From positions 372,001 to 436,000 of the forward strand of contig NZ_QLLK01000003.1 of the NCBI RefSeq assembly GCF_003259505.1: 64,000 nucleotides of DNA. The letters are read 5' to 3'. Below the pieces are notes generated by a model. It worked only from the letters and a program-made list of their open reading frames with translations, had not been told where the DNA came from and did not search any database. Shown here in pieces: positions 53,323-62,230 of the stretch. The stretch's first letter is position 1. Each line of letters starts with the position of its first letter. The translations under genes were made by a program, and so were the position numbers. Source of the stretch: Algoriphagus yeomjeoni. GTDB taxonomy: Bacteria; Bacteroidota; Bacteroidia; Cytophagales; Cyclobacteriaceae.

Positions 53323-55175
53323 ATTGTTATAGATAAGTTAAATTGAAAAGATCTTCCCGGCATGGCTCTGAGATAGAGCACTTGGTAGTCGGTGTCAAAA
53401 ACATTATTGATTTGAAAACTTAGAGGAACTTGCAGCATTCCGATCTCAAGTTTGTCGTAGGCAAGTCCAAAATTGAAGAGCTGAAATGAAGGCATCATGC
53501 GAGGATTGTCAGCTGTGACAGATCGCTCTCCTACATAAAATGTGCTTGCAATAGCTGAGTAACCGTTCTTCTCGATTCTGATTTTTGCGTTAGCCTGATG
53601 CTGGGGCGTATAGGGCAATTGCTTGCTGACAGACTGATCATTTTCGTCAGTGCCTTTGGTCGTTACGGCCTTAGAGTAAGTATAGGATGTGGTCAATTTC
53701 CAATCCCAAGTCCCGAACGATCCATCCAAACTTCCTTGGTATTCTATCCCCTGATTGTCGACTTTTTTGATGTTTTCCGGAGTCCAGAAACTTCCTTTTG
53801 GTAGCCAAATGATCCAATTATTCACTGACATTTTGTAGAAAGTCAGGCCTTGCGTCCAGTTGAGATTTCCTGTTTTAATCCATGTCAAGCCAATTTCTCC
53901 GCTCAGACTTTCTTCGGGAAGCAAGTCAGGATTACCGCCTGGATTCCAAAAACGATCATTCAGCGTCGGAACTTTGAAGCCTTTTCCGATAGAAGTTTTA
54001 AGTTGTAAGGACTGAGAGTTTCGGTTCCAAAAGCTCCAATCCATTCCAAGGTTAGGAGTGAAGGGAGCGAATGTCCCTGAGTAAACTAACTGACGAAGGT
54101 TAAGTGCAAAAGAAAGATTTTCAGAGGCTAAAAATTTCGTGCTCTGGTATAATTCAATGCGATCATCATCGGTTTGGTATGTGCTGAGGTCACCTTTTGT
54201 CAGCGTATATCTGGCGCCAAGTTTTGAAGCCCATTTGGTGGAAATCTGATGATCCCAATCTCCAGCTATGAAATATTGTGTGCTGTTATTTTCACTGGAA
54301 TTGAAGGTTTGCTCATTTCTTACAAACCCTGTTTTTAGATTCCAGACAGATTTTTCTTTAAAATGGAAATAATCAATTACTGCGCGAAAAGCCTGATCTT
54401 CCTGTTCATCTTTCGTATTTGAACCGATGACAGGTTGAACTTCACGATTGGTTTTGTTCCACCAGAAAGCTGTTTTTAATTGGTTGTTTTCATTTAGATT
54501 CCAAGCCAAATCCTGCACAATACCGATTTGCTCAAACTGAGCATGATCTTGTTTGACTTCTGGTGTACCATGCTGTCCCAGGTCTTTGTAGGGGAAATTG
54601 TTCTTTGAAAACTCTCGATAAACTTTGGTTTTACTACTGAAGTTTTTTGAAGAGAAACCTGCAAAAGCCGAAGAATTAAACATCCCAAAGCTTCCAATCT
54701 GCTGAGAAATACCTGCATGAAATCCTTTACCGAATTGTGTTTGAGTTCCTAAATGGATCGATCCGCCTATGGCTTCATTTCCAAAAAGTGCTCCAGCATT
54801 TCCAAACTGCAAACTCACTTGATCGATGGCGGAAATAGGCAAAATGGATAAGTCACTTTGCCCGAGCGAGGGACTGTTGATCGGCAGGCCATTCCAAAAA
54901 ACCGCGGTATGTCCCGCTGAAGTGCCTCGAAAAGATGGGGAAGCGATCATTCCGGCTCCGTATTGCCTTACGAAAACCGGCGATTGCTCCTGAAGAATAT
55001 CTCCAAGTGAGCGACCTTGGTAGTCATTCAATTCCGCTTTTTCCCAGCTTAAGACTTTTTGCCCTTGAGCAAAACGATCCAGAGCAGGCGCATAGACTTC
55101 CACCTGGTCGAGTTTGACCGTGTCCTGATTTTGGCTAGGCGCCACAAAAGAAATTGCCCACAAAAGCAAAAACAT
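53319..55175 (-). CDS. TonB-dependent cobalamin receptor (BtuB-like)
   Basis: A 618-residue outer-membrane receptor. After a signal peptide (to about SQNQ), the TonB-box region is LDQVEVYAP, the plug has LGDILQEQSPVFVRQYGAG and PSFRGTSAGHTAVFWNGLPI, and the barrel ends in FQLFNFGLAY plus FQFNLSITI with strands to the terminus. Size and the short plug without a carboxypeptidase-like extension fit BtuB rather than SusC. The cobalamin riboswitch at 55302-55495 directly upstream sets the substrate with good confidence. Confidence 0.88.
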   Translation of the reverse strand: MFLLLWAISFVAPSQNQDTVKLDQVEVYAPALDRFAQGQKVLSWEKAELNDYQGRSLGDILQEQSPVFVRQYGAGMIASPSFRGTSAGHTAVFWNGLPINSPSLGQSDLSILPISAIDQVSLQFGNAGALFGNEAIGGSIHLGTQTQFGKGFHAGISQQIGSFGMFNSSAFAGFSSKNFSSKTKVYREFSKNNFPYKDLGQHGTPEVKQDHAQFEQIGIVQDLAWNLNENNQLKTAFWWNKTNREVQPVIGSNTKDEQEDQAFRAVIDYFHFKEKSVWNLKTGFVRNEQTFNSSENNSTQYFIAGDWDHQISTKWASKLGARYTLTKGDLSTYQTDDDRIELYQSTKFLASENLSFALNLRQLVYSGTFAPFTPNLGMDWSFWNRNSQSLQLKTSIGKGFKVPTLNDRFWNPGGNPDLLPEESLSGEIGLTWIKTGNLNWTQGLTFYKMSVNNWIIWLPKGSFWTPENIKKVDNQGIEYQGSLDGSFGTWDWKLTTSYTYSKAVTTKGTDENDQSVSKQLPYTPQHQANAKIRIEKNGYSAIASTFYVGERSVTADNPRMMPSFQLFNFGLAYDKLEIGMLQVPLSFQINNVFDTDYQVLYLRAMPGRSFQFNLSITI

Positions 55176-55209
55176 CCCTGATCGAATTAGTTATAAATCC
55201 GATTCAGGC

Positions 55210-55269
55210 TTAAAGAGAAATGGGAAGAAGGGAACGAAGCCAATAATTCAGCTCTGGTACTTTCTTCAT
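55210..55269 (-). CDS. possible 19-residue leader peptide between riboswitch and receptor gene
   Basis: On the minus strand GGAGG stands 8 bases before an ATG that opens a 19-codon frame (MKKVPELNYWLRSLLPISL) ending at TAA. GGAGG lies in the loop of a 6-bp hairpin (TGCTTT with AAAGCA). A full GGAGG is rare before genes in this window. The frame is not that of the receptor, whose ATG lies 35 bp further on. It may be a translated leader or chance. Confidence 0.35.
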   Translation of the reverse strand: MKKVPELNYWLRSLLPISL

Positions 55270-55301
55270 TGCTTTTCCTCCGAAAGCACAGAATCAACAG
55301 A

Positions 55302-55495
55302 AATGGGCAGGTCTCCTGGCTCACCTAATTTGCCGCCTTCTCATCCCGAATTGGTTTCGGAACAATGGCACGGTTGACAAATCATTTGCGGAAAAATCCG
55401 CTAGGCTTACAGTTGCGGGGACAGCTTTGGTTTTACACCAAATTCCCTTTTAATCCCAAGAGCTCGGATGCGAGATTGGGAACCTATTTCGGCTG
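55302..55495 (-). promoter_or_regulatory. cobalamin riboswitch
   Basis: On the minus strand the aptamer landmarks occur in order: GGTTCCCAATCTCGCATCC-type 5' arm (about 55470-55485), CTGTCCCCGCAACTGTAAGC (55413-55431), a middle with TCAACCGTGCCATTGTTCCG, and the B12 box GCCAGGAGACCTGCC (55306-55320) at the 3' end. The receptor ATG lies 130 bp downstream. Binding of adenosylcobalamin would shut off the receptor and its propeller partner. Confidence 0.93.
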
Positions 55496-55601
55496 CAAAA
55501 GTAGATTGGGAAAGCTTAGAAAAAAAATCTGTTTGGAGACAAATTTTGGAAGTGGCGAAAACCCGAGCTTATTTTGGGCTTCAATATCTCCAATTATTTC
55601 T

Positions 55602-56762
55602 GTGAAAAACCATCAAATCAAGGAACTCATTTTTGTGATTTTAATTACTGTAATGTATTCTTTTACAGCATGTAATGCTAAGAAGGAAAATGAGCAGAAC
55701 CTGCTTGAAAAAGTTGAGTTAACCTATGCCTCTGGATTTACGATTTCAAGAGGAAATAATTTTTGGGAGGTGGAAGTTACCCAGGCTTGGACGGGAGCGG
55801 ATAGAATTTTCAGGTATTTAGTTTTAGAAGAAAATGCAGATAAACCTGAAGGGAATTATGATGCAATAATTCAACTTCCGGTTGAGAAAATTGTGCTTAC
55901 TTCTACCACACAAATCCCACATTTGGACCTGCTAAATAGCACCGAAAAGTTGATTGGATTTCCCAATTTAAATTTGATTTCTTCAGAAAAAACCTGGAAG
56001 CAAATTGATGCAGGAAAGGTGGAAGACTTGGGTGCAGGACCATCGGCAAACACAGAAATGGTGATCGATTTGGCGCCGGATTGGATCATGATTTCTACTT
56101 TGGGCGATGATTTGAAATACCTGGATTTGCTGGCTCAAGCGGAGATTCCGGCTGTAATCAATGGAGAATATGTAGAGCAGCATCCACTTGGAAGAGCGGA
56201 ATGGATCAAGTTTACCGGAGTACTTTTGGGAAAATATGAGGAGGCTAAAGTAGCTTTTGAGCAGGTAGAAAATGACTATTTGGAAGCGGAAAAACTGAGC
56301 GCGTCCCTTACTGACTCTGTACGTCCAACAGTGCTTAGTGGCGTGCTTTATCAGGATATTTGGTATGCACCGGGAAGTGAAAGTTGGGGTGCTAAAATCC
56401 TCCAGAATGCTGGTGGAGACTATATTTTCTCAGATCAAAATGGAACTGGATCTGCTCAATTGAATTATGAATATGTGCTTGAAAATGCATTGGAAGCTGA
56501 TTTTTGGATTGGTTCGGCTGATTTTCCAGACTTAGAAACCATGGGTAATACTGAGCCTAGATATAAAGCTTTTGAAGCATTCAAAGCAGGAAATGTTTTT
56601 TCTTATACACAGAAAAGTGGAAGAGCAGGAGGGTTGGAATACTTTGAGTTGGGTTATATGCGACCGGATTTGATTCTAAAAGATCTGATCAAAATCCTTC
56701 ATCCCGACTTACTTCCAGCTTATGAGTTGTATTTTTATCAACAACTCGATGCAAAAAAATAG
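55602..56762 (+). CDS. cobalamin-binding ABC lipoprotein (BtuF-like)
   Basis: A ~386-residue class III solute receptor. I place the start at GTG 55602: it gives the signal LIFVILITVMYSFTACNA with a lipobox Cys, whereas the longer frame to 55365 runs across the riboswitch on the other strand. The two lobes are marked by PVEKIVLTSTTQIPHLDLL (N lobe) and DLAPDWIMIST plus TVLSGVLYQDIWYAPG (C lobe). It starts the btuF-btuC-btuD run divergent from the receptor. A ferric-siderophore receptor would look similar; the linked riboswitch favours cobamides. Confidence 0.83.
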   Translation: MKNHQIKELIFVILITVMYSFTACNAKKENEQNLLEKVELTYASGFTISRGNNFWEVEVTQAWTGADRIFRYLVLEENADKPEGNYDAIIQLPVEKIVLTSTTQIPHLDLLNSTEKLIGFPNLNLISSEKTWKQIDAGKVEDLGAGPSANTEMVIDLAPDWIMISTLGDDLKYLDLLAQAEIPAVINGEYVEQHPLGRAEWIKFTGVLLGKYEEAKVAFEQVENDYLEAEKLSASLTDSVRPTVLSGVLYQDIWYAPGSESWGAKILQNAGGDYIFSDQNGTGSAQLNYEYVLENALEADFWIGSADFPDLETMGNTEPRYKAFEAFKAGNVFSYTQKSGRAGGLEYFELGYMRPDLILKDLIKILHPDLLPAYELYFYQQLDAKK

Positions 56763-57780
56763 TCCATTTCTTCTTCTTTCGGCCGCGCTGATTCTGCTGC
56801 TTTTCAGTTTTCTACTGAATGTCAGCTTGGGATCGGTATCCATTTCTCCCAGTGAAATCTTGAGTGGGCTATTCACTGGAGAATGGACTAAAGCATCTCG
56901 CGAACAGATTATTTTGAATTATAGATTGCCCAAAGCTTTGGTCGCAATCTTAGCAGGAATTGGGCTGAGCATTAGCGGCCTTCAAATGCAGACATTTTTC
57001 AGGAATCCGCTTGCAGGACCTTTTGTGTTGGGGATTAGTTCGGGAGCTGGATTGGGTGTAGCGATTTTGATGTTGGCTGGCTCTGTGTTTGGTTTGGCAG
57101 CTTTTGGAGGAGCTATCAGCCCTTGGGCGATTGCTATTGCTGGGACTTTAGGTGCAAGTTTAGTTTTGCTAACAGTGAGTTTGGCAGCATGGAAAGTCAA
57201 GGACAGTATGACCTTGTTGATTGTGGGATTGATGTTTGGTTCTGCGGTTTCCGCTATTATTTCGGTTCTATCCTATTTCTCGGGCGCCGAAGCCTTAAAG
57301 CTTTTCACTATCTGGTCTATGGGGAGTTTGGGTGGTTTGGTTTGGGATCAGGTTTTGGTTCTTGGACTGGTGATTTGTATTGGAATCATTCCTGTGATTG
57401 CCTCCGTGAAATCCTATAATGGAATGCTTTTGGGAGAAAGCTATGCGAAAAGTATGGGTATCAATCCTGATCGTTTGCGTTGGCTGATGATACTCAGCAC
57501 AGGGTTGTTGGCAGGAAGCGTAACTGCATTTTGTGGACCGATAGCATTTATTGGAATTGCTGTTCCGCACTTGGCGAGAATGGTCTGGAAAACTTCAGAT
57601 CATAGAATTCTTTTTCCTGCTTCCGCATTGATTGGAGCTAGTTTGTTGCTTCTATGTGATGCCGTAGGTCAGCTGCCTGGATCTGCGCAGACGCTACCGA
57701 TTAATGCCGTGACGTCTCTCGTTGGTGCTCCGATCGTGATCAGTTTGGTGCTTCGTAAAAACTTCAGCAAGGAATTTTAA
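56749..57780 (+). CDS. ABC transporter permease (BtuC/FecCD type)
   Basis: A ~343-residue permease with about ten membrane helices. The family signatures are LPKALVAILAGIGLSISG, MQTFFRNPLAGPFVLGISSG (with the coupling region) and GPIAFIGIAVPHLARMVW. It overlaps the end of btuF by 14 bp if ATG 56749 is used; the frame is open to an ATG at 56722. It forms the inner-membrane channel for cobamides with the ATPase downstream. Confidence 0.9.
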   Translation: MQKNSPFLLLSAALILLLFSFLLNVSLGSVSISPSEILSGLFTGEWTKASREQIILNYRLPKALVAILAGIGLSISGLQMQTFFRNPLAGPFVLGISSGAGLGVAILMLAGSVFGLAAFGGAISPWAIAIAGTLGASLVLLTVSLAAWKVKDSMTLLIVGLMFGSAVSAIISVLSYFSGAEALKLFTIWSMGSLGGLVWDQVLVLGLVICIGIIPVIASVKSYNGMLLGESYAKSMGINPDRLRWLMILSTGLLAGSVTAFCGPIAFIGIAVPHLARMVWKTSDHRILFPASALIGASLLLLCDAVGQLPGSAQTLPINAVTSLVGAPIVISLVLRKNFSKEF

Positions 57781-57783
57781 GCC

Positions 57784-58755
57784 ATGAGAAAAGCATCAAT
57801 AATCGGGAGAAATTTAAGCTTGGGTTACACCAAAGGTAAAGTCCAAAAGGAGATTCTTCATGGATTGGATTTTGAGCTACTTTCTGGCGAAATGACCTGT
57901 TTACTAGGACCTAATGGCGTAGGGAAATCTACTTTGGTCAAAGCTATATTGGGGCAATTGAAACCATTCGAAGGTGAAGTTTTACTCAATGGGAAAGTCA
58001 CGTCAGCGTATTCTAACGAGATGCTGGCCAAAGAGCTATCCGTTGTATTAATTGAGCCATTTTTACCAGGAAATATGACTGTGGGGCAATTGGTGGCGAT
58101 GGGGCGAATTCCGCATACGGGTTGGACGGGAAAACTCGAGGATAGAGATCGAGAAGTGATTCAAAATGCCCTTTCCGCTACGAAAATAGAATACTTGCGT
58201 GATGAGCGACTTTCCGAAATCAGCGACGGTCAGCGACAAAAAGCTTTGATCGCAAGAGCATTGGCTCAGGATGGAAAAGTAATGGTGTTGGATGAGCCTA
58301 CGGCACACTTGGATCTGGTTAACCGCTATGAAATCATGCATTTGCTTCGGGAAATCTCCAAAAATCAGGGAAAGGCAATTCTCGTGGTAACCCATGACCT
58401 GGAAATAGCTTTGGAGACAGCCGATAGGTTTTGGTTATTAAATTGTGGAACTCCATTGATTTCTGGCTTGCCTGAGGATTTGGTAATCTCAGGTCAGATC
58501 AATCAATTGTTACCAGGAAAGAAATTCCATTTTAGTGTGGAAAAGGGAAGGATTGAGTCTAAAACTGAGGAGTTGAAATTTGATATTTCTGGGCCTAAAA
58601 TTCTGGTAAGATGGATTTCAAAAGCACTTGAAAAATCCGGGGTTAAGGAGTTGTCAGGAGCAGTAGAAGTTAGTGAAGGACCATTTTCTTTAAGTTATAA
58701 AGGAATTATTTATAAAAGCGTAGAAGGATTATTGGAGGATTTGACAAGCTCCTAA
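57784..58755 (+). CDS. ABC transporter ATP-binding protein (BtuD type) with C-terminal extension
   Basis: A 323-residue ATPase. Walker A is GPNGVGKST (~residues 42-50), signature LSEISDGQRQKALIARAL (LSDGQ-like variant ISDGQ), Walker B VMVLDEPTAHLD and switch VVTHD. About 70 residues after the ATPase core (from ~255) form an additional alpha/beta domain not found in E. coli BtuD. It starts 3 bp after the permease and ends the cobamide import operon. Confidence 0.88.
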   Translation: MRKASIIGRNLSLGYTKGKVQKEILHGLDFELLSGEMTCLLGPNGVGKSTLVKAILGQLKPFEGEVLLNGKVTSAYSNEMLAKELSVVLIEPFLPGNMTVGQLVAMGRIPHTGWTGKLEDRDREVIQNALSATKIEYLRDERLSEISDGQRQKALIARALAQDGKVMVLDEPTAHLDLVNRYEIMHLLREISKNQGKAILVVTHDLEIALETADRFWLLNCGTPLISGLPEDLVISGQINQLLPGKKFHFSVEKGRIESKTEELKFDISGPKILVRWISKALEKSGVKELSGAVEVSEGPFSLSYKGIIYKSVEGLLEDLTSS

Positions 58756-58814
58756 GTAACTCTATATGTGTTTTAACCACATAGGAACAATAGGACACAT
58801 AGTTTTTGAATTTT

Positions 58815-59165
58815 TCAAGCCTCCAAGTATAGATCCAAAATAGCCTTCACCTTATTTCTGAGCTCAGCAATTTCCTGTTGGCCAAGATTACCAACTCTTT
58901 CTAAAAACCTTCGATTATCCAATGCTCTGATTTGATCAGTAAGAATCTCGGAGTCTTTTTCTAAATCATAATTCCCTTTTGAAATACGGACTCGAAGTAT
59001 ATTTTTCTTGGGAGTAAGTTGAGTAGTAAGCGGACAAACCAAAGTTGAAGGATGATCAACTTGGTTGAGAAGGTTAGTTTGAATAACTACTACTGGGCGA
59101 ATCTTTCCTGGCTCAGTTCCTTTTGAGGGATTTAGGTTCGCGAGCCAGATTTCATATTGCTTCAT
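58815..59165 (-). CDS. MazF/PemK-family toxin
   Basis: A 116-residue mRNA interferase-type protein. The N-terminal strand set EIWLANLNPSKGTEPGKIRPVVVIQ is the PemK/MazF signature. LVCPLTTQ and the C-terminal ILTDQIRALDNRRFLERVG complete it. Its start overlaps the antitoxin gene by 14 bp. Such toxins cut free mRNA at short sites when the antitoxin is degraded. Confidence 0.88.
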   Translation of the reverse strand: MKQYEIWLANLNPSKGTEPGKIRPVVVIQTNLLNQVDHPSTLVCPLTTQLTPKKNILRVRISKGNYDLEKDSEILTDQIRALDNRRFLERVGNLGQQEIAELRNKVKAILDLYLEA

Positions 59166-59391
59166 CTTCCTCGATTAAAGCATCAAATTCAGCAATGATT
59201 TCAGTTGAACTTTCTTTGGATAAGGTAGATGCGAATGCAAATTCACTACTTAGTTTTTTGCGTTTTTGATAGTTGTTGTAAAATTCAAGTGCCTGATTGA
59301 TATACCTATTTCTGGCAACCTTTGTATCCTTAATGATTGCTTCTGTTTCTTCGAAGATTTCTTTGTCCAGTTTTAAAGAGAGCGTTTTCAT
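59152..59391 (-). CDS. MazF-partner antitoxin (ribbon-helix-helix type)
   Basis: A ~79-residue acidic protein. The N terminus MKTLSLKLDKEIFEETEAII and NRYINQALEFYN form a ribbon-helix-helix-like DNA-binding unit; the acidic tail (STEIIAEFDALIEEDE) would wrap the toxin. I use the start at 59391, since the longer frame (59412) overlaps the operator palindrome at 59401-59423. It is first in the operon, as is usual for type II pairs. Confidence 0.85.
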   Translation of the reverse strand: MKTLSLKLDKEIFEETEAIIKDTKVARNRYINQALEFYNNYQKRKKLSSEFAFASTLSKESSTEIIAEFDALIEEDEAI

Positions 59392-59400
59392 ATTTCCACG

Positions 59401-59423
59401 AGTATATACCATAAATATATACT
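59401..59423. promoter_or_regulatory. palindromic operator of the MazF-type pair
   Basis: AGTATATA, a 7-base spacer, then TATATACT form a perfect 8-bp inverted repeat 9 bp before the antitoxin start. This is the expected site for self-repression by the antitoxin-toxin complex. Confidence 0.75.
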
Positions 59424-59549
59424 AATTCTAAAAAGTTCATCCTATTTTACAATCATTTAACCCCTTTTTCTGAAACCCAACCACGCTAAATCCTTTAGGA
59501 ATCCCTATATTTTGAGCTGAAATTTGACCCCACTTACTTTTGAGATTAT

Positions 59550-61034
59550 ATGTTATTTGAATTGATTCGACTGGAATTCCTAAAAAGTTTCCGATCCACA
59601 TCGTTTGCCAAAAGCGTAATGGTTGCCATTTTCCTCGGCTTTCTGGCGATTATGCTCCTAGGGTATTTGCTGATGGCTGGGATATTTCTAAGTAGGATTT
59701 TGGGTGAAATTGCTGAAGGACAAGACCCTATAGAGGTTCTGAATTCAGGCTTAATCTTCTTTTTTCTGGTGGAATTCATGTATAGATATTTCCTCCAGAA
59801 ACTGCCCGTAATAGAGTTGGAAAGCCTGCTACATCTGCCTATTTCCAAAAAGAAAATCATGCATATGTTACTAGGGAGATCATTTTTCTCTCCATTAAGC
59901 ATCATTGCTTTAATACTCTTTAGTCCATTCGCATTCACAGAAATTTCTATGCAATATGGAGTTCAAGGAGCTATTTCTTGGCTGGGGACTATCCTATTTA
60001 TCAGCTGGACTTTGCATTGGTTTATGCTGTGGTTCAAGCAGCGATTTGAAGATAGTTTGATTGGAGTAGTGATTGTGTTTGTGATTCTACTTCTAGGTGG
60101 AGGATCTACCTACATGGGGTGGTTTAATTTGGGTGAACTAGTAGCGCCATTCTTCACCTTGGCGATGGGTAGTTTTTTACCATTGGCGATCATGTTAGTT
60201 CTATGTTTTGTAGGGTATTACATGGCGTTCTCCTACTATCTCAATAATGCTTATCTAGAAGATTTGGCCAAGGAGGAAGAAGTTAGATTTGTAAATCAGT
60301 CAGTTGGTTTCTTTTCAAGATTTGGAATGGCTGGGGAGCTTGCTGACCTGGAATGGAAATTGATAATCCGTCATAAGAAGAGCCGTACTTTCCTGATGCT
60401 CAGTGCTTTTTTCTTGCTTTACGGTACTATATTTTATGACAACCCAGCTTATAAGGATGGGCCTATGCAGAACATATTTATTTTCGTAGGAATATTTATT
60501 ACAGGTATTTTTATGATTCAATATGGTCAACTATTCTTAAGCTGGAACTCCGGATATTTTGACTTTTTTCTTAACCGAAAAGATGGTATTAAAAACTTGG
60601 TAAGAGGTAAATACCTCTTGCTTCTATCCATCTCTTTATTGTGTTTTTTATTGTCAATTCCCTATGTGTATTTTGGTTGGTCATTCCTGCTGATTCACCT
60701 GGCTACTTTCTTATTTAATGCTGGAGTGATGATTCATTTGATTATTTATCTGGCTCTCTGGAAGCCAAAACCCATGGACCTGAATAAGGGAGCAATGTTC
60801 AATTATGAAGGAGTAGGCGCAGCTCAGTTTCTTATGATTATTCCTATGATGGTGGCTCCATATGTAATCTACTTGCCATTTGCCATGTTTTTCAATTTCT
60901 ACGCTGGGTTAGCTGCTTTAAGCACCGTAGGCGTAGTAGGGATTATTTTCTTCAATAAGCTTTCAACTATCAATATTAATCGGGTTTTAGCAAACCGATA
61001 CGAAATTTCATCTTCATTCCGTCAAGAGTTATGA
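59550..61034 (+). CDS. DUF5687 membrane protein
   Basis: A 494-residue protein with about 12 membrane segments. It matches the DUF5687 group (ABC-2-like permeases of Bacteroidota): the N terminus LFELIRLEFLKSFRSTSFAK and the segment LESLLHLPISKKKIMHMLLGR are typical. The ABC ATPase downstream overlaps it by 4 bp, so the pair forms one exporter or membrane-remodelling unit. The substrate is unknown. Its 3' end has been duplicated at 62231-62443. Confidence 0.85.
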   Translation: MLFELIRLEFLKSFRSTSFAKSVMVAIFLGFLAIMLLGYLLMAGIFLSRILGEIAEGQDPIEVLNSGLIFFFLVEFMYRYFLQKLPVIELESLLHLPISKKKIMHMLLGRSFFSPLSIIALILFSPFAFTEISMQYGVQGAISWLGTILFISWTLHWFMLWFKQRFEDSLIGVVIVFVILLLGGGSTYMGWFNLGELVAPFFTLAMGSFLPLAIMLVLCFVGYYMAFSYYLNNAYLEDLAKEEEVRFVNQSVGFFSRFGMAGELADLEWKLIIRHKKSRTFLMLSAFFLLYGTIFYDNPAYKDGPMQNIFIFVGIFITGIFMIQYGQLFLSWNSGYFDFFLNRKDGIKNLVRGKYLLLLSISLLCFLLSIPYVYFGWSFLLIHLATFLFNAGVMIHLIIYLALWKPKPMDLNKGAMFNYEGVGAAQFLMIIPMMVAPYVIYLPFAMFFNFYAGLAALSTVGVVGIIFFNKLSTININRVLANRYEISSSFRQEL

Positions 61035-61726
61035 TTCAAGTTATTAATCTGAAAAAACAATATAAAGAAGCCGTGGTCCTGGACGTGGCAAGGCTGGAGA
61101 TACCAAAATCAGAATGTTTTGGTCTAGTGGGAAACAATGGGGCTGGAAAGACGACCCTTTTTAGGATTATGCTCGATCTGGTTCGTGCCTCTGAGGGAAA
61201 AGTGGAAATCGATTCGCGGGACGTGAGTAAATCTGAAGACTGGAAAAGAACAACTGGAGCCTATTTAGATGAGCATATGCTATTGTCTTACCTGACTGCT
61301 GATGAGTATTTTCAGACGCTTCGCAAAATATACGGTTTATCTGAGGCCGATTTACAACTTCATCTCGGCAAGTTTACTGAGTTTTTCAACGATGAAATAG
61401 TCGGGAAAAAGAAATATATCCGTGACCTCTCTAAGGGTAATCTAAAAAAGGTAGGTATAGCGGCAGCCTTAATGGGCAACCCAGAGGTAGTATTCCTGGA
61501 TGAGCCTTTTGAAAATTTAGATCCAAGTTCTCAGATCCGCTTGAAGAAATTAATTCTTCAAGAGAAGGAAGCATCGCAGGTAACCTTTTTGATTTCCAGC
61601 CATGACCTAACTCACGTCACCGAAATTTGTGATCGTATCGTACTGCTTGAAAAAGGTAAAATTATCAATGACCTGAGAGATAAATCAGCGATGCTGACTG
61701 AGCTGGATGCTTATTTTACTGGATAA
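61031..61726 (+). CDS. ABC transporter ATP-binding protein paired with DUF5687
   Basis: A 231-residue ATPase. Walker A is GNNGAGKTT (~residues 35-43), the signature is LSKGNLKKVGIAAAL, Walker B VVFLDEPFENLD, and the switch is in ISSHD. The first motif and the short length match ATPases of ABC-2-type pairs. The gene overlaps the DUF5687 stop by 4 bp. A decayed copy lies at 62444-63138. Confidence 0.92.
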   Translation: MIQVINLKKQYKEAVVLDVARLEIPKSECFGLVGNNGAGKTTLFRIMLDLVRASEGKVEIDSRDVSKSEDWKRTTGAYLDEHMLLSYLTADEYFQTLRKIYGLSEADLQLHLGKFTEFFNDEIVGKKKYIRDLSKGNLKKVGIAAALMGNPEVVFLDEPFENLDPSSQIRLKKLILQEKEASQVTFLISSHDLTHVTEICDRIVLLEKGKIINDLRDKSAMLTELDAYFTG

Positions 61727-61741
61727 GCGGATTTGGAGTAG

Positions 61742-62098
61742 TCACCGTAGGAAAAAAGTCACATCGTCACAGACCTTCATAGTCTTGGATAAGATGCAAC
61801 CTTTAAAAATATATTCTCCGGGCTGACTCCCTTTGAATTTCTGAATAGAAGAGATCCTTCCTGCCTTTCCAGATACCTCCTCTGTAAACACCACTTGACC
61901 ATTGACTTCCCAAATCATATCCCATTTGTTGGTGGGAGGGAGGCCTCTGACCACAAGCAAAAGTCCAACACTGTCTTGAAGATTTTGATCTGGCCCTCCA
62001 ATCACGCTTACCTCTTCCACAGTATAATCAGACGGTTCTGGCGGGATAATATTGCAACCTAATAGAACTAAAAAAAGAAGAGGTAGCATTTTCACCAT
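61742..62098 (-). CDS. small lipoprotein of unknown function
   Basis: A ~118-residue lipoprotein (LLFLVLLGCNIIPPE). The mature part looks like a small beta sandwich with two Cys near the end (FKGCILSKTMKVCDDVTFF), which may form a disulfide. I do not recognise its family. The start at 62098 gives a clean signal peptide; the frame is open to 62143. It separates the intact ABC/DUF5687 pair from its degenerate duplicate. Confidence 0.7.
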   Translation of the reverse strand: MVKMLPLLFLVLLGCNIIPPEPSDYTVEEVSVIGGPDQNLQDSVGLLLVVRGLPPTNKWDMIWEVNGQVVFTEEVSGKAGRISSIQKFKGSQPGEYIFKGCILSKTMKVCDDVTFFLR

Positions 62099-62194
62099 GA
62101 TATGACTTGAATTAAACTTGTTTGCACGTAAAATGATGAACATTTAGGAAGGTGAATTTGGTAACCAAGGAAATAAGAATTGTGGTAAAAACAA

Positions 62195-62228
62195 AAAAAA
62201 ACTCTCCGTTGATTGAGAGAGGTTTTTT
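62195..62228 (+). terminator. possible terminator between lipoprotein and duplicate
   Basis: AAACTCTC and GAGAGAGGTTT can pair with a small bulge around a CGTTGATT loop and end in six T. No rightward gene ends nearby except the ABC ATPase 470 bp upstream, so its target is unclear. Confidence 0.4.
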
Positions 62229-62230
62229 CT

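Noticed and set aside
55365..55601. N-terminal extension of the BtuF-like protein
   Set aside because: This part runs across the cobalamin riboswitch on the other strand and would bury the signal peptide; GTG 55602 gives a normal lipoprotein.
55302..55601. riboswitch control of btuFCD on the plus strand
   Set aside because: The aptamer reads correctly only on the minus strand.
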